From: Enterovibrio baiacu
GTDB lineage: Bacteria; Pseudomonadota; Gammaproteobacteria; Enterobacterales; Vibrionaceae
Direction: 5' to 3'
Assembly (NCBI RefSeq): GCF_004120195.1
Contig: NZ_SCHN01000019.1
Location: 491 to 64,490 of the forward strand
DNA: 64,000 nucleotides
The notes under the pieces were generated by a model. The model was not told the DNA's origin. It made no database searches and was given only the letters and a program-made list of their open reading frames with translations. A program made the translations under genes and the position numbers. Positions 29,227-39,806 of this stretch are shown piece after piece; the first letter of the stretch is position 1, and each line of letters opens with the position of its first letter.

Positions 29227-30120
29227 TTAATTATCAGTAAGTTGCTCGCTGGTCGACTTACGTTCCACATACCACATGTTTTTCTCACCCAGTGAGGCGG
29301 TCACTTCTGCGCCGAGCAATACAATGCACCAGCTGAGGTAAACCCAAACAAACAACAAGGGCACCACCGCCAATGCACCGTAAATCAGTTCATAAGACGG
29401 GAATTTCGACACATAGATGGCGAACCCCTTCTTACTAAACTCAAACAACAAACTTGCGGAAACTGCGCCTGTCAGCGCATGCCAAAGCACCACAGGGCGG
29501 TTCGGCACCAAGGTGTAAAGGCCAAAGAAGGCAATGGTCGTCAACACAAAGGGCAGGGTTCGAAGCAGCGACGGGATCCATTGCTCGCTGCCTTCCACAT
29601 TAAGCAGGTTCAGTGAACCGAGGTAAGAACTCACACCGAGGCTACTGCCCACCAGCACAGGGCCGAGCGTCAGCACCATCCAATAAATAGAAAATGAAAT
29701 AACCGGCGCGCGTTTATGTTGAACCCGCCAAATGTAATTCAAGATTTTGTCGATCGCTGAAATCAGCATCAAAGCCACAACAAACAGGAAGGCAACACCC
29801 ACTGCGGTCATTCGCCCAGCATTCGATACAAACTCATCAAGGTATTTTTCAAGCGCTTCACCCGAAGCAGGCACGAAGTTATGCAGGACAAAAGATTTGA
29901 TTTCATCGCCCGCACCCGCGAAGGTTGGGAATATCGAAAGTGCTGAAAGTACCACAGTGATCAACGGCACAAGAGATAACAAAGTGACGTAAGCCATATA
30001 GCCGGCATTTACCGTCAGTCGATCGTGACTTACTCGCGACACCAAGTGTCTTGCGAAAGCGAATAACGTCTGCCCCACCTTGGGCAATGAATGCTTGAGT
30101 CGTTCCACAGCTTCAACCAT
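29227..30120 (-). CDS. yihY: YihY/BrkB family inner-membrane protein
   Basis: A 297-residue polytopic protein with about six hydrophobic segments. The family signature GYMAYVTLLSLVPLITVVLS is near residue 40 and ALTGAVSASLLFEFSKKGFAIYV near residue 220. It was once annotated as ribonuclease BN, a label since moved to another gene. Function is unknown; some relatives are linked to serum resistance. It is the first gene of the yihY-dtd-fabY operon and diverges from a lipoprotein gene. Confidence 0.93.
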   Translation of the reverse strand: MVEAVERLKHSLPKVGQTLFAFARHLVSRVSHDRLTVNAGYMAYVTLLSLVPLITVVLSALSIFPTFAGAGDEIKSFVLHNFVPASGEALEKYLDEFVSNAGRMTAVGVAFLFVVALMLISAIDKILNYIWRVQHKRAPVISFSIYWMVLTLGPVLVGSSLGVSSYLGSLNLLNVEGSEQWIPSLLRTLPFVLTTIAFFGLYTLVPNRPVVLWHALTGAVSASLLFEFSKKGFAIYVSKFPSYELIYGALAVVPLLFVWVYLSWCIVLLGAEVTASLGEKNMWYVERKSTSEQLTDN

Positions 30121-30186
30121 AGTTTGTTATTAAGATAACCTTTGTTAAGAAACCTAATCATACACGAATGCGTAAAGGAGTTTACC

Positions 30187-30822
30187 GTGCGTCTACTCAC
30201 CACCCTATTTCTTATTTTCGCTTTGTCAGGCTGTCAGTCTGCGTACTACGCAACCATGGAAAAGGTTGGCGTTCACAAGCGAGACATTATGGCTGACCGC
30301 GTCGAAGCGGCTTCAGAAGCGCAACAAGAAGCCAGTGAGCAATTCACGAGTGCGCTTGAAGCACTCACCGCGCTGACCAATTTTGATGGTGGTGAATTAG
30401 AAGCCATGTATAACACCATCAATGACCAGTACGAAGAGAGCGAAGCCACAGTTGAAAACGTAAAAGAACGCATCGATGCGGTAGAAGATGTGTCAGATGC
30501 ATTATTTGACGAATGGCAGGAAGAATTATCGTTGTATTCAAGCGCGAATTTGCGTCGCGAGAGCGAGCGCAAGTTGAAAAATACGGAGCGTAGCTACACC
30601 CAAATGCTCGCGGCTATGCGAAAAGCTGAAGGCAAAATGGAGCCCGTACTTGATACATTGCGAGACAACAGCTTGTACCTCAAACACAACCTGAATGCTG
30701 CGGCCATCGGCGCGCTTAAGGGAGAGTTTGCGGGGCTGGAAGATGATATCAATCTTGCAATCAAAGACATGCAGGCAGCCATTAATGAGTCTGAGCGCTT
30801 CCTTGCTACCCTGAAAAACTAA
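30187..30822 (+). CDS. DUF2959 lipoprotein
   Basis: A 211-residue protein starting at a GTG (30187) with AAAGGAG 6 bp upstream; an ATG 45 bp earlier has no binding site and would spoil the signal sequence. The N terminus MRLLTTLFLIFALSGC ends in a lipobox with Cys about residue 16. The rest is almost entirely helical and charged, with heptad-like stretches typical of coiled coils (residues about 35-205). It is probably anchored to a membrane and exposed to the periplasm. Function is unknown. Confidence 0.85.
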   Translation: MRLLTTLFLIFALSGCQSAYYATMEKVGVHKRDIMADRVEAASEAQQEASEQFTSALEALTALTNFDGGELEAMYNTINDQYEESEATVENVKERIDAVEDVSDALFDEWQEELSLYSSANLRRESERKLKNTERSYTQMLAAMRKAEGKMEPVLDTLRDNSLYLKHNLNAAAIGALKGEFAGLEDDINLAIKDMQAAINESERFLATLKN

Positions 30823-30991
30823 TTAAGGATTCGCTGTTTCTAATAAGTGAAACACCCTGTAAAACCGTTTTCCCTTATCGTGTGTGCAGGCAACTTCTTG
30901 CCTGTATTCAACGGTATGAATACACCATGCAGCCTGAACAAAAGGTCAACGCTGATGGATATTCACCGTCTCTCAACTCGGAGGAGAACAC

Positions 30992-31240
30992 ATGGGTATT
31001 ATTTCTTGGATCATTCTTGGGCTACTTGCTGGTATCTTGGCAAAGTGGATTATGCCTGGGAAAGACGGTGGTGGTTTCATCATGACCACGCTACTGGGTA
31101 TCGCGGGTGCGGTTGTCGGTGGCTGGGTTAGCTCACTACTTGGCATTGGTACTGCGGGCGGCCTAAGCCTAGGTAGCATTGTCATGGCAACCGTTGGCGC
31201 ACTGATCTTGTTGTTCCTATACAACCGATTCGCCAAGTAA
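30992..31240 (+). CDS. GlsB/YeaQ/YmgE family small membrane protein
   Basis: An 82-residue transglycosylase-associated family protein. It has three hydrophobic segments separated by glycine-rich turns, with IISWIILGLLAGILAKWIMPG at the N terminus and GGxGGW-type spacing in the middle. Relatives are stress-induced. A strong GGAGGAG lies 5-6 bp before the ATG. A 7-bp hairpin at 30887-30904 (CAGGCAA/TTGCCTG) separates it from the lipoprotein gene upstream, and a good terminator follows. Confidence 0.9.
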   Translation: MGIISWIILGLLAGILAKWIMPGKDGGGFIMTTLLGIAGAVVGGWVSSLLGIGTAGGLSLGSIVMATVGALILLFLYNRFAK

Positions 31241-31312
31241 ATTATCCAGCACCAACACAGCTTCTTACGCCGAATAGCATTGAGAATGCGCTGAAATGAA
31301 AACATGAGATAC

Positions 31313-31343
31313 AAAAAAGCCTCCAACGATGGAGGCTTTTTTT
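31313..31343. terminator. bidirectional terminator between the GlsB-like gene and typA
   Basis: The stem AAAAGCCTCC/GGAGGCTTTT with loop AACGAT is flanked by A and T runs. A second hairpin, GATACCTCAC/GTGAGGTATC at 31346-31371, sits between it and the typA stop but lacks a T tract. Confidence 0.87.
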
Positions 31344-31385
31344 ATGATACCTCACCAAGCAGTGAGGTATCTGGCGAGCAAAGAA

Positions 31386-33215
31386 TTATTTGCTGCCGCG
31401 GCTTGCGCGTTTGCGATCGTTCTCAGTAAGAAGTTTCTTACGGATACGGATGCTTTCTGGCGTTACTTCTACCAATTCATCGTCATCGATGAACTCTAGC
31501 GCTTGCTCTAGGGTGTACTTGATTGCTGGGCTCAATACCTGCGCATCATCAGTACCAGATGCACGTACGTTCGTCAGCTGCTTACCTTTCAGACAGTTAA
31601 CTGTCAGGTCGTTAGAACGGTTATGAATACCGATAACTTGACCTTCGTAAACTTCGTCAGCGTGCTCAGTAAACAGACGACCACGCTCTTGCAGGTTGAA
31701 CAGTGCATAAGTCAGTGCTTTACCTGTTGCGTTCGAAATCAGTACGCCGTTGTTACGCTGACCGATAACGCCAGGTTTCATTGGACCGTAGTGATCAAAC
31801 GTGTGGTAAATCAGACCAGAACCTGAAGTCAACGTCAGGAATTCAGTTTGGAAGCCGATCAGACCACGTGAAGGCATGATGAAGTCCATGCGTACACGGC
31901 CTTTACCGTCTGGAGACATGTCAGTCAATTCGCCTTTACGAAGACCAATTTTCTCCATTACGCCGCCTTGGTTTTCTTCCAGTACGTCGATCGTCACAGT
32001 TTCAAACGGTTCCATTTTCTGGCCGTCTTCTTCTTTGATGATAACTTCTGGACGTGATACCGCTAGCTCGAAGCCTTCACGACGCATGTTTTCGATCAGG
32101 ATAGACAGGTGAAGCTCACCACGGCCTGATACGCGGAAACGATCCGGGTCACCGGTTTCTTCAACGCGCAATGCAACGTTGTGAACCAATTCTTTTTGCA
32201 GACGCTCAAGAATGTTACGAGAGGTAACGTACTTACCTTCTTTACCTGCGAAAGGAGAGGTATTTACTTGGAACGTCATGGTCACTGTTGGTTCGTCAAC
32301 AGACAGCGCTGGCAGTGCTTCAACCGCATTCACATCACAGATGGTGTCAGAGATTTTCAGCTCACCAAGACCTGTGATTGCAACGATGTCACCCGCGTTA
32401 GCTTCTTCAACGTCGTGACGCTCAAGGCCAAGGTAACCCAGAACTGTGCCGACTTTACCGTTGCGTGTTTTACCATCAGCACCGATAACGGTTACTTGTT
32501 GGTTAGGACGTACTGAACCGCGAGTTACACGACCCACACCGATTACACCTACGTAAGAGCTGTAATCAAGCTGAGAGATTTGCATCTGCAGAGAACCGCT
32601 TGCATCAACTTGTGGTGCAGAAACGTTATCAACAACCGCTTGGAACAATGGTTCCATGTTCTCGCCAGTCTCGCCTTCTACCAGTGTTGCCCAGCCGTTT
32701 AGCGCTGATGCGTAAACCACTTGGAAATCTAGCTGTTCGTCAGTTGCACCTAGGTTGTCGAATAGGTCGAACACTTGGTCCATAACCCAATCAGGACGTG
32801 CACCTGGACGGTCAATCTTGTTGATAACAACGATTGGCTTCAGACCGTGAGCGAACGCTTTTTGCGTTACGAAACGCGTTTGTGGCATTGGGCCATCAAC
32901 AGCGTCAACGATCAGAAGAACAGAATCAACCATTGACATGATACGCTCAACTTCACCACCGAAATCGGCGTGTCCTGGGGTATCAACGATGTTGATGCGG
33001 TAATCATTCCAGTTAATGGCGGTGTTTTTCGCCAGGATGGTAATACCACGCTCTTTCTCGATGTCGTTCGAGTCCATGACACGCTCTTCGTGCTCACCAC
33101 GGGTTTCCAAGGTGCCAGACTGCTGAAGCAGTTTATCAACCAAGGTAGTTTTGCCGTGGTCAACGTGCGCGATAATCGCGATATTTCTCAATTTATCTAT
33201 CTGTAACGTAGACAT
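31386..33215 (-). CDS. typA: ribosome-associated GTPase BipA/TypA
   Basis: A translational GTPase of the EF-G/LepA group that assists 50S assembly, notably at low temperature. The 609-residue protein has G1 [11 protein letters not shown]2/G3 with DTPGHADF, and G4 NKIDRPGA, then domain 2, EF-G-like domains and the BipA-specific C-terminal domain. ATG 33215 with AGAGAA upstream gives a start two codons from the E. coli one after alignment; an ATG six codons earlier is less likely. It is divergent from glnA, as in E. coli. Confidence 0.97.
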   Translation of the reverse strand: MSTLQIDKLRNIAIIAHVDHGKTTLVDKLLQQSGTLETRGEHEERVMDSNDIEKERGITILAKNTAINWNDYRINIVDTPGHADFGGEVERIMSMVDSVLLIVDAVDGPMPQTRFVTQKAFAHGLKPIVVINKIDRPGARPDWVMDQVFDLFDNLGATDEQLDFQVVYASALNGWATLVEGETGENMEPLFQAVVDNVSAPQVDASGSLQMQISQLDYSSYVGVIGVGRVTRGSVRPNQQVTVIGADGKTRNGKVGTVLGYLGLERHDVEEANAGDIVAITGLGELKISDTICDVNAVEALPALSVDEPTVTMTFQVNTSPFAGKEGKYVTSRNILERLQKELVHNVALRVEETGDPDRFRVSGRGELHLSILIENMRREGFELAVSRPEVIIKEEDGQKMEPFETVTIDVLEENQGGVMEKIGLRKGELTDMSPDGKGRVRMDFIMPSRGLIGFQTEFLTLTSGSGLIYHTFDHYGPMKPGVIGQRNNGVLISNATGKALTYALFNLQERGRLFTEHADEVYEGQVIGIHNRSNDLTVNCLKGKQLTNVRASGTDDAQVLSPAIKYTLEQALEFIDDDELVEVTPESIRIRKKLLTENDRKRASRGSK

Positions 33216-33589
33216 GGGTTCTCTTTCACTCAAAAAAGATGTGTCGCAAAAGGCCTGCTAGCTGCATTGCTAGCGGCATTCATCGCCACTTGATTAAAAA
33301 AACGACCGTAATTTAACAGATTCTTACTCAAAACACTCCAACAATGTGACCTAGGATCAATTTATATTCACCTCGCCTTAGTGATGACACACTTTCAGCC
33401 CTCTTAATATAGCCATATCCCCCGTCTTTGCGCCCCTAGCGGGTCATCTCTGTGCTAGATAGCTTCATGCATTGGCTTTCCGATCGAGATCACAGGTACA
33501 ACATCCCTCGTGTTTCTCACCTTCAACATTGATTGACAACATGAAGCAACCGCTGCTGAATGAAAGGATTGGACACGCATTCTTTTCAG
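33216..33589. other. typA-glnA intergenic region, left part
   Basis: These 374 bp lie between typA and the NtrC sites of glnA. They should contain the typA promoter, but no convincing -35/-10 pair was found on the minus strand. A palindromic GCTAGC...GCTAGC pair at 33257-33274 is the only structure seen. Nothing coding is supported. Confidence 0.4.
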
Positions 33590-33626
33590 ATGCACCAAAA
33601 CAGTGCGGACGCGCACCAAAAGTGAA
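33590..33626 (+). promoter_or_regulatory. NtrC binding sites upstream of glnA
   Basis: Site 1 is GCACCAAAACAGTGC (33592-33606), with the NtrC half-sites GCAC and GTGC at the standard 7-base separation. A weaker copy with one good half (GCACCAAAAGTGAA) lies at 33613-33626, about two helical turns away. Both are about 90-125 bp upstream of the sigma-54 start, the usual enhancer distance. Confidence 0.75.
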
Positions 33627-33689
33627 CATTACTGACCCCATTTTGTGGACAAGATGACCCAAAATCAGGCAGTAACAGGGTTTTAAAAC

Positions 33690-33707
33690 TTGGCACGCTT
33701 TTCGCTT
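33690..33707 (+). promoter_or_regulatory. sigma-54 promoter of glnA
   Basis: The element TTGGCACGCTTTTCGCTT has GG at 33692-33693 and GC at 33704-33705, the exact -24/-12 spacing. It is nearly the same as E. coli glnAp2. The predicted start is near 33717, giving a 75-base leader. Confidence 0.9.
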
Positions 33708-33790
33708 AGTAGCATACAGATTCATTTTTTGTCTGAGCGAAACAAGCTGCTTAGCAATTTAGAGAAAATTGACACCGGAGGTTTATTCAC

Positions 33791-35200
33791 ATGTCAGTAG
33801 AAAACGTACTTGCCTTAATCCAAGAGCACGAAGTGAAATTTGTTGATCTGCGTTTTACCGATACCAAAGGTAAAGAGCAGCACATCTCAATCCCAGCCCA
33901 TCAGGTTGATGCAGACTTCTTTGAAGACGGCAAAATGTTTGATGGTTCTTCAGTCGCAGGCTGGAAAGGCATTAACGAATCAGACATGGTAATGATGCCT
34001 GACGCATCTACTGCTGTACTTGACCCGTTCACTGAAGACAGCACACTAAACGTGCGTTGTGACATTCTTGAGCCAGCAACAATGCAAGGCTACGACCGCG
34101 ACCCACGCTCAATCTCAAAGCGTGCTGAAGATTACATGCGTGCGACCGGCATTGCAGACACAGTACTCGTTGGTCCAGAGCCAGAGTTCTTCTTGTTTGA
34201 TGACGTGAAGTTCGCCACTGACATGTCAGGTTCTTTCTACAAAATTGATGACGTAGAAGCGAGCTGGAACAGCGGTGCTTCTTTCGAAGGCGGTAACAAA
34301 GGTCACCGTCCAGGCGTTAAAGGTGGTTACTTCCCAGTAGCGCCAGTTGATTCATCACAAGACATCCGTTCAGCAATGTGTCTGGTAATGGAAGAGATGG
34401 GTCTGGTTGTTGAAGCGCACCACCACGAAGTAGCAACTGCAGGTCAGAACGAAATCGCAACGCGTTTCAACACCCTGACGTCAAAAGCGGATGAGATCCA
34501 AATCTACAAGTACGTTGTTCACAACGTAGCACACGCTTTCGGTAAAACAGCGACCTTCATGCCTAAGCCACTTGTGGGCGATAACGGTTCTGGTATGCAC
34601 GTTCACCAATCACTGGCAAAAGACGGTCAGAACCTGTTTGCGGGTGACAAGTACGGCGGCCTATCTGAAATGGCGCTTTACTACATTGGCGGTATCATCA
34701 AGCACGCACGTGCAATCAACGCCTTTGCTAACCCATCAACAAACTCGTACAAGCGTCTTGTACCAGGCTTTGAAGCACCAGTTATGCTTGCATACTCTGC
34801 ACGTAACCGTTCTGCTTCTATCCGAATCCCTGTGGTACCAAGCCCGAAAGCACGTCGTATCGAAGCACGCTTCCCAGATCCAGCAGCAAACCCATACTTG
34901 GCGTTTGCATCACTGCTGATGGCTGGTCTTGACGGTATTAAGAACAAGATCCACCCTGGCGATGCAATGGACAAAGATTTGTATGACCTGCCAGCGGAAG
35001 AAGCAGCAGAGATTCCAAAAGTTGCTGAGTCACTAGAAGTGGCGCTGAAAGCACTTGACGAAGATCGCGAGTTCTTGACTGCAGGTGGCGTATTCTCTGA
35101 TGACTTCATCGATTCTTACATCGCACTGAAATCTCAGGACGTTGAGAAAATCAACATGACCACGCACCCACTGGAATTCGAACTGTACTACTCAGTGTAA
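33791..35200 (+). CDS. glnA: glutamine synthetase, type I
   Basis: GlnA condenses glutamate and ammonia using ATP; it is the main ammonia-assimilating enzyme under nitrogen limitation. The 469-residue protein has [12 protein letters not shown] at the N terminus, the metal and ATP site [16 protein letters not shown], and the adenylylation loop with Tyr in KDLYDLP (near residue 397), so activity is controlled by GlnE. GGAGG lies 5-7 bp before the ATG. Expression is driven by the sigma-54 promoter and NtrC sites upstream; glnL and glnG follow after one intervening gene. Confidence 0.98.
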   Translation: MSVENVLALIQEHEVKFVDLRFTDTKGKEQHISIPAHQVDADFFEDGKMFDGSSVAGWKGINESDMVMMPDASTAVLDPFTEDSTLNVRCDILEPATMQGYDRDPRSISKRAEDYMRATGIADTVLVGPEPEFFLFDDVKFATDMSGSFYKIDDVEASWNSGASFEGGNKGHRPGVKGGYFPVAPVDSSQDIRSAMCLVMEEMGLVVEAHHHEVATAGQNEIATRFNTLTSKADEIQIYKYVVHNVAHAFGKTATFMPKPLVGDNGSGMHVHQSLAKDGQNLFAGDKYGGLSEMALYYIGGIIKHARAINAFANPSTNSYKRLVPGFEAPVMLAYSARNRSASIRIPVVPSPKARRIEARFPDPAANPYLAFASLLMAGLDGIKNKIHPGDAMDKDLYDLPAEEAAEIPKVAESLEVALKALDEDREFLTAGGVFSDDFIDSYIALKSQDVEKINMTTHPLEFELYYSV

Positions 35201-35224
35201 TACTCTCGGTTTCATACCAAATCA

Positions 35225-35254
35225 AAGGGCTCGCTCACAAGCGAGCCCTTTTTC
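35225..35254 (+). terminator. terminator after glnA
   Basis: The stem AGGGCTCGCT/AGCGAGCCCT with loop CACA is followed by TTTTTCT. It partly uncouples glnL-glnG from the strong glnA promoter. Confidence 0.87.
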
Positions 35255-35312
35255 TATTGTCGTAAAAAAGATCAGGCGCAAAATAAAACTTTATCCTTCA
35301 GGATGTTAAACG

Positions 35313-35879
35313 ATGCGCTCGTTCCGTGTTTTCCTGCTCTCAAGCCTACTGCTCTATTTTGGTGCAACCTCAATGTCCATCGCGTCCGACGAGTACTACC
35401 GATGGGTTGATGAAAACGGCGTCATGCACTTTAGCGATGCACCACCCGACGTCAGCCTCGAGCTCGACATACAGGTTGATGTCGTCACTCTCGAAAAACA
35501 AACCACCAAGACAAAGATACCCACACCCGATGCGCCTCCTGCTCCGCCAGCGCCAGAAGCCCCCGCCATGGCAACCGCGGTGCGCCTCGTGTCGCCTTCC
35601 CATGAAGCCACGATTCGAAGCAACGAAGGCAACATCAGCATTCATGTCGAAACCGATTTACCCTTAGGGAAAAACCAAACATTACGTCTTGTTATGGACG
35701 GGAATAAACGCGCCCCTCAAACTGCGAACAGTTGGCAACTCAACAACGTAGACCGAGGCACCCACAACGTAAATGTGCAATTGCTACAAAATGGCAAGGT
35801 AATTGCAGCAACCCAATCAGTGACTGTGTTTTTGCATCGAGCAACAAAGCCCAAAGCACCAAAACCGACACCACGATAG
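35313..35879 (+). CDS. DUF4124 domain secreted protein
   Basis: A 188-residue protein with a signal peptide (residues 1-24, ending SIAS) and a DUF4124 module right after it (YYRWVDENGVMHFSDAPP). A proline/alanine-rich linker (about residues 68-84) leads to a C-terminal domain that resembles an Ig-like beta-sandwich. Secretion to the periplasm is likely. Function is unknown. The gene sits between glnA and glnL, as in other vibrios, yet nothing in it points to nitrogen metabolism. Confidence 0.82.
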   Translation: MRSFRVFLLSSLLLYFGATSMSIASDEYYRWVDENGVMHFSDAPPDVSLELDIQVDVVTLEKQTTKTKIPTPDAPPAPPAPEAPAMATAVRLVSPSHEATIRSNEGNISIHVETDLPLGKNQTLRLVMDGNKRAPQTANSWQLNNVDRGTHNVNVQLLQNGKVIAATQSVTVFLHRATKPKAPKPTPR

Positions 35880-35960
35880 GGGTGCAACAACACAGAGTTA
35901 TCGATATGCCATTAATTGATATCGAACGCTGCACTACAACGCACTATCGCGTAAACTAGA

Positions 35961-35979
35961 ATGCACCAATGTGGTGCAT
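35961..35979 (+). promoter_or_regulatory. NtrC operator upstream of glnL
   Basis: A perfect inverted repeat, TGCACCA-ATG-TGGTGCA (35962-35978), lies 19 bp before the glnL start codon. It is an ideal NtrC dyad. In E. coli a similar site overlaps the glnL promoter and lets NtrC repress it, so autoregulation is likely here. Confidence 0.87.
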
Positions 35980-35997
35980 TCAAATTAGGAAGGTGAT

Positions 35998-37059
35998 GTG
36001 GCTACTCTGACCGAAACAGTAATGGACAACCTGATCACGGCAGTGCTGGTGCTCGACAACGATCTTGTCGTGGCCTATGCCAACCCTGCGGCAGAGCAAT
36101 TGTTCTGCCAAAGTGCACGCCGCCTGCGGGATCACCCTCTGACAGAGTTACTGCAACACAGCTCCATTGATCTCGTGCAGGTCAAAGAGACACTCGAAAA
36201 CGGGCAAAGCCTTACAGACAGCGATGTCACACTCGTTATCGATGGCCACCAGCGTAAAGTCGAATTCAGTGCCAGCCCATTGATGTGGGAGCGTAGCCCG
36301 TCCATGCTGCTTGAGATCAAAGCGATTGGGCATCAACGGCGCATCAGCAAAGAGCTCTCCCAGCAAGCCCAGCAGCAAGCTGCAAGAGAACTGGTGCGCG
36401 GGCTCGCCCATGAAATTAAAAACCCACTTGGGGGCTTACGCGGCGCGGCGCAATTGCTCGAGAAAATGCTGCCAGACCCAAGCCTGCACGAATACACCCG
36501 CATCATTATCGAACAAGCAGACCGGTTACGAAATTTGGTCGATCGCTTGCTTGGGCCACAAAAGCCCGGGCATCGCCAACACGAAAACATTCACGTCATC
36601 TTGGAGAAAGTGCGCCAATTGGTTGAGCTCGAATCTGGCGATATTTCCATTGTCAGAGATTATGACCCGAGCTTGCCCGATTTGGAGATGGACCCCGATC
36701 AGATGGAACAGGCAATACTGAACGTGGTCAGTAATGCCGCACAGATACTGCAAGAACTGCACGCACAAAACACCTACGAAGGTGAAATCACACTTAGAAC
36801 GCGTACCGAACATCAAGTCGTTATTAACGGGCAGCGCCACCGTCTTGCCGCCCGCATTGATATTTCGGATAACGGCCCGGGTATCGCCCCCGATCTTCAA
36901 GACACACTCTTTTACCCAATGGTATCAGGGCGCGCTGGCGGCACTGGGCTAGGTCTTTCTATTACGCGGAACCTCATTGATCAGCATAAGGGCAATATTC
37001 ATGTCAGCAGCTGGCCGGGGCACACCACCTTCACCATTTTGTTACCAATTCGTCGCTAA
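35998..37059 (+). CDS. glnL: nitrogen-sensing histidine kinase NtrB
   Basis: NtrB phosphorylates and dephosphorylates NtrC under control of the PII protein. The 353-residue protein has an N-terminal PAS domain (residues about 5-115), the H box [13 protein letters not shown] with the phospho-accepting His near residue 138, and N and G boxes (DNGPGIAP and [12 protein letters not shown]). It lacks membrane segments, as expected. The start is a GTG (35998) with AGGAAGG close upstream. It is 9 bp from glnG. Confidence 0.97.
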   Translation: MATLTETVMDNLITAVLVLDNDLVVAYANPAAEQLFCQSARRLRDHPLTELLQHSSIDLVQVKETLENGQSLTDSDVTLVIDGHQRKVEFSASPLMWERSPSMLLEIKAIGHQRRISKELSQQAQQQAARELVRGLAHEIKNPLGGLRGAAQLLEKMLPDPSLHEYTRIIIEQADRLRNLVDRLLGPQKPGHRQHENIHVILEKVRQLVELESGDISIVRDYDPSLPDLEMDPDQMEQAILNVVSNAAQILQELHAQNTYEGEITLRTRTEHQVVINGQRHRLAARIDISDNGPGIAPDLQDTLFYPMVSGRAGGTGLGLSITRNLIDQHKGNIHVSSWPGHTTFTILLPIRR

Positions 37060-37068
37060 GGGGAGCTC

Positions 37069-38475
37069 ATGAGCAAAGGATTAATTTGGGTCGTTGATGA
37101 CGACAGCTCAATTCGCTGGGTATTAGAACGTACGCTAAATGCGGCAGGCATGGCCTGTGAGACGTTCGCAGATGCAGACAGCGTGTTAGAAGGCTTGAAC
37201 CGAGAAGTGCCCGATGTGTTGGTCTCAGACATCCGTATGCCGGGAACCGACGGTTTCACCCTGCTCAATCGTCTTCAGGAAGAATACCCGACACTGCCCG
37301 TCATCATCATGACCGCGCACTCCGATCTCGATGCGGCTGTAAGCGCCTATAAAAAAGGGGCATTCGAATATTTACCGAAGCCATTCGACATTGACGAAGC
37401 CGTTGCCTTAGTCGAACGTGCGGTTTCCCACAGCCAAGAGCAAAAACGTCAACGCTCCCCGCGTGAAGCGCAAGAAACTGTGCCTGAAATCATTGGTGAA
37501 GCCCCCTCGATGCAGGAAGTGTTTCGCGCCATTGGCCGTTTATCTCGCTCCTCTATCTCTGTGCTAATCAATGGTGAATCTGGCACGGGTAAAGAATTGG
37601 TTGCCCACGCACTGCACCGCCACAGCCCACGCGCAAAGAACGCCTTTATCGCCTTGAACATGGCGGCGATTCCGAAAGATTTGATTGAATCTGAATTGTT
37701 TGGTCATGAAAAAGGCGCGTTTACCGGGGCAAACAGCATTCGCCAAGGCCGCTTTGAACAAGCCAATGGTGGCACGCTGTTTTTGGATGAAATCGGCGAC
37801 ATGCCGCTGGATATTCAAACCCGTTTGCTGCGCGTGTTAGCCGATGGGCAGTTTTACCGAGTCGGCGGGCATTCAGCGATCAACGTGGATGTGCGAATTA
37901 TCGCGGCCACGCACCAGAACCTCGAAAAACTGGTGGCAGAAGGCAGCTTCCGTGAAGATTTATTCCATCGCCTCAATGTGATTCGCGTTCATCTTCCGCC
38001 GCTGCGAGAGCGTCGCCAAGACATTGGCCAGCTCGCCAAACATTTCCTCAAGCGCGCGTCCGATGAGCTCGATATCGAGGTCAAATCGCTGCATGCCAGC
38101 ACGCTCGAATTAATTTCTGGCCTCGCGTGGCCAGGTAACGTTCGTCAGCTTGAGAACACCTGTCGTTGGCTCACCGTGATGGGCAGTGGCAAAGAAATTT
38201 TGCCCGAAGACCTTCCACCAGAATTGCTGCAACCGAACGATACCGTCGAAGAAGGCGAAGGTAGCGGTTGGCAAAGTGCGCTCTCACAATGGGCAAAGCA
38301 TTCGTTGGGGAATGGTGATGACAACCTGCTCAGAGAAGCCTTGCCTGAGTTCGAGCGGATTTTGTTGCGCGAGGCTCTCAGCCACACGCGCGGTCATAAA
38401 CAAGAAGCCGCAAAGTTGCTCGGTTGGGGACGCAATACGCTGACACGCAAACTCAAAGAACTTCACATTTCCTAA
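37069..38475 (+). CDS. glnG: nitrogen response regulator NtrC
   Basis: A sigma-54 enhancer-binding protein that activates glnA and other nitrogen genes. The 468-residue protein has a receiver domain with the phospho-accepting Asp in VSDIRMPG, an AAA+ domain with Walker A GESGTGKE, the sigma-54-contacting GAFTGA loop and FLDEIGDMP, and a C-terminal Fis-type helix-turn-helix ([20 protein letters not shown]). GGGGAG precedes the ATG. The gene ends at a 12-bp hairpin fused to a hexamer repeat. Confidence 0.98.
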   Translation: MSKGLIWVVDDDSSIRWVLERTLNAAGMACETFADADSVLEGLNREVPDVLVSDIRMPGTDGFTLLNRLQEEYPTLPVIIMTAHSDLDAAVSAYKKGAFEYLPKPFDIDEAVALVERAVSHSQEQKRQRSPREAQETVPEIIGEAPSMQEVFRAIGRLSRSSISVLINGESGTGKELVAHALHRHSPRAKNAFIALNMAAIPKDLIESELFGHEKGAFTGANSIRQGRFEQANGGTLFLDEIGDMPLDIQTRLLRVLADGQFYRVGGHSAINVDVRIIAATHQNLEKLVAEGSFREDLFHRLNVIRVHLPPLRERRQDIGQLAKHFLKRASDELDIEVKSLHASTLELISGLAWPGNVRQLENTCRWLTVMGSGKEILPEDLPPELLQPNDTVEEGEGSGWQSALSQWAKHSLGNGDDNLLREALPEFERILLREALSHTRGHKQEAAKLLGWGRNTLTRKLKELHIS

Positions 38476-38483
38476 CCCCATTC

Positions 38484-38520
38484 GCGTAAGGGCGACGATC
38501 GCCCTTACGCTTTAGCTTTA
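38484..38520 (+). terminator. hairpin terminator after glnG
   Basis: A perfect 12-bp stem, GCGTAAGGGCGA/TCGCCCTTACGC with loop CGA (38484-38510), ends at the first GC of the hexamer repeat. Its 3' tract is therefore TTTAGCTTTAGC rather than a plain T run, so efficiency may be reduced. Confidence 0.7.
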
Positions 38521-38580
38521 GCTTTAGCTTTAGCTTTAGCTTTAGCTTTAGCTTTAGCTTTAGCTTTAGCTTTAGCTTCA
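38509..38580. repeat. tandem hexanucleotide repeat, 11 perfect copies of GCTTTA
   Basis: Eleven uninterrupted copies of GCTTTA run from 38509 to 38574, with a twelfth imperfect copy GCTTCA at 38575-38580. The repeat starts inside the last base pairs of the glnG terminator hairpin. It is not inside a supported gene. Such a tract is prone to strand slippage and is likely to vary in length between isolates. Confidence 0.97.
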
Positions 38581-38732
38581 GCCGAGCACCTCGTCACTGC
38601 GCAACAAATCAACAATATTGGTAAACACCAACAACAAAACCGCTGAATCGAACGGTTTGTCTTCACCAATCTACTGACGCGCCTATTTTTAGTCCTTATA
38701 CTTCTCAAAAGTTGATTTAAGGATATTTGGCT

Positions 38733-39737
38733 ATGATCGCAACCCACCTTCCACTGACGGACCTTCACCGTCACCTTGATGGCAATATTCGTATTAATAC
38801 CATTTTGGAACTGGGTCAGAAGTTCGGAATGGCGCTCCCTGCGACGACCATCGAAGCGCTTCGTCCACACGTACAAGTGATGTCCAACGAACCTGATTTG
38901 GTCGGTTTCCTGTCCAAATTGGATTGGGGAGTCGCAGTGCTTGGCGATCTGGATGCGGTGCGCCGTGTCGCTTACGAGAACGTCGAAGACGCATTGAACG
39001 CCCGCATTGATTACGCAGAATTACGCTTTTCACCCTACTACATGGCAATGAAGCATAACCTGCCCGTGCAAGGCGTGGTTGAAGCCGTGATAGATGGTGT
39101 GAAAGCTGGCAGCCAAGATTTCGGCGTGAAAACCAACCTGATTGGCATCATGAGCCGCACCTTTGGTGTCGATGCATGCATGCAAGAATTGGATGCCTTG
39201 CTCGCACTCAAACAGCACCTTGTCGCCGTTGATTTGGCCGGTGATGAACTTGGCCAGCCGGGCGAGCAATTTAACGAGCATTTTGCCAAAGTGCGTAAAA
39301 CAGGCCTCAATGTCACCGTGCATGCGGGCGAAGCCGCTGGCGCTGAAAGCATGTGGCAGGCCATTAACGAGCTGGGTGCCAGCCGCATTGGTCATGGCGT
39401 AAAAGCCATCCAAGACCCACGCTTGATGGATTACCTTGCCAAACACGGCATTGGTATCGAATCCGCCTTAACGTCAAATGTGCAAACCAGCACTGTCGAG
39501 AGCTTCGCGACGCACCCAGTGAAAGCCTTCCTTGAACATGGCATCTTGGCATCTCTCAATACCGATGACCCCGCTGTTTCGGGTATTGAGCTGCCACACG
39601 AATATGACGTTGCTGCACCACAAGCAGGCTTGAGCCAAGCGCAAATCACACAGCTGCAAGAAAATGGCCTAGCGATCGCCTACTTGTCAGACAGTGAAAA
39701 AGCGGAACTCCGCGCAAAAGCACAAGCGCGCGCGTAA
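38733..39737 (+). CDS. add: adenosine deaminase
   Basis: Add converts adenosine and deoxyadenosine to inosine forms for purine salvage. The 334-residue protein (E. coli 333) has the metal-binding HRHLDGN near the N terminus, the HAGEAAG segment, IGHGVKAI and the NTDDP loop, so all zinc and catalytic residues are present. ATG 38733 is used, with AAGGA 9 bp upstream; a TTG two codons earlier is too close to that site. It is a single-gene unit ending at a strong terminator. Confidence 0.97.
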   Translation: MIATHLPLTDLHRHLDGNIRINTILELGQKFGMALPATTIEALRPHVQVMSNEPDLVGFLSKLDWGVAVLGDLDAVRRVAYENVEDALNARIDYAELRFSPYYMAMKHNLPVQGVVEAVIDGVKAGSQDFGVKTNLIGIMSRTFGVDACMQELDALLALKQHLVAVDLAGDELGQPGEQFNEHFAKVRKTGLNVTVHAGEAAGAESMWQAINELGASRIGHGVKAIQDPRLMDYLAKHGIGIESALTSNVQTSTVESFATHPVKAFLEHGILASLNTDDPAVSGIELPHEYDVAAPQAGLSQAQITQLQENGLAIAYLSDSEKAELRAKAQARA

Positions 39738-39806
39738 ACCTCGTTAAAACAACACATTGGCAGCAGTACGCTGAATGGTAACCGAATCAGCACTGAGCAT
39801 GACGAA

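Noticed and set aside
38509-38580. CRISPR-like array
   Set aside because: The unit is 6 bp with no spacers; it is a microsatellite.
38505-38876. 123-codon minus-strand frame ending in an Ala-Lys repeat
   Set aside because: The Ala-Lys run is just the hexamer repeat read in frame; the rest is antisense to add and its leader, with no binding site.
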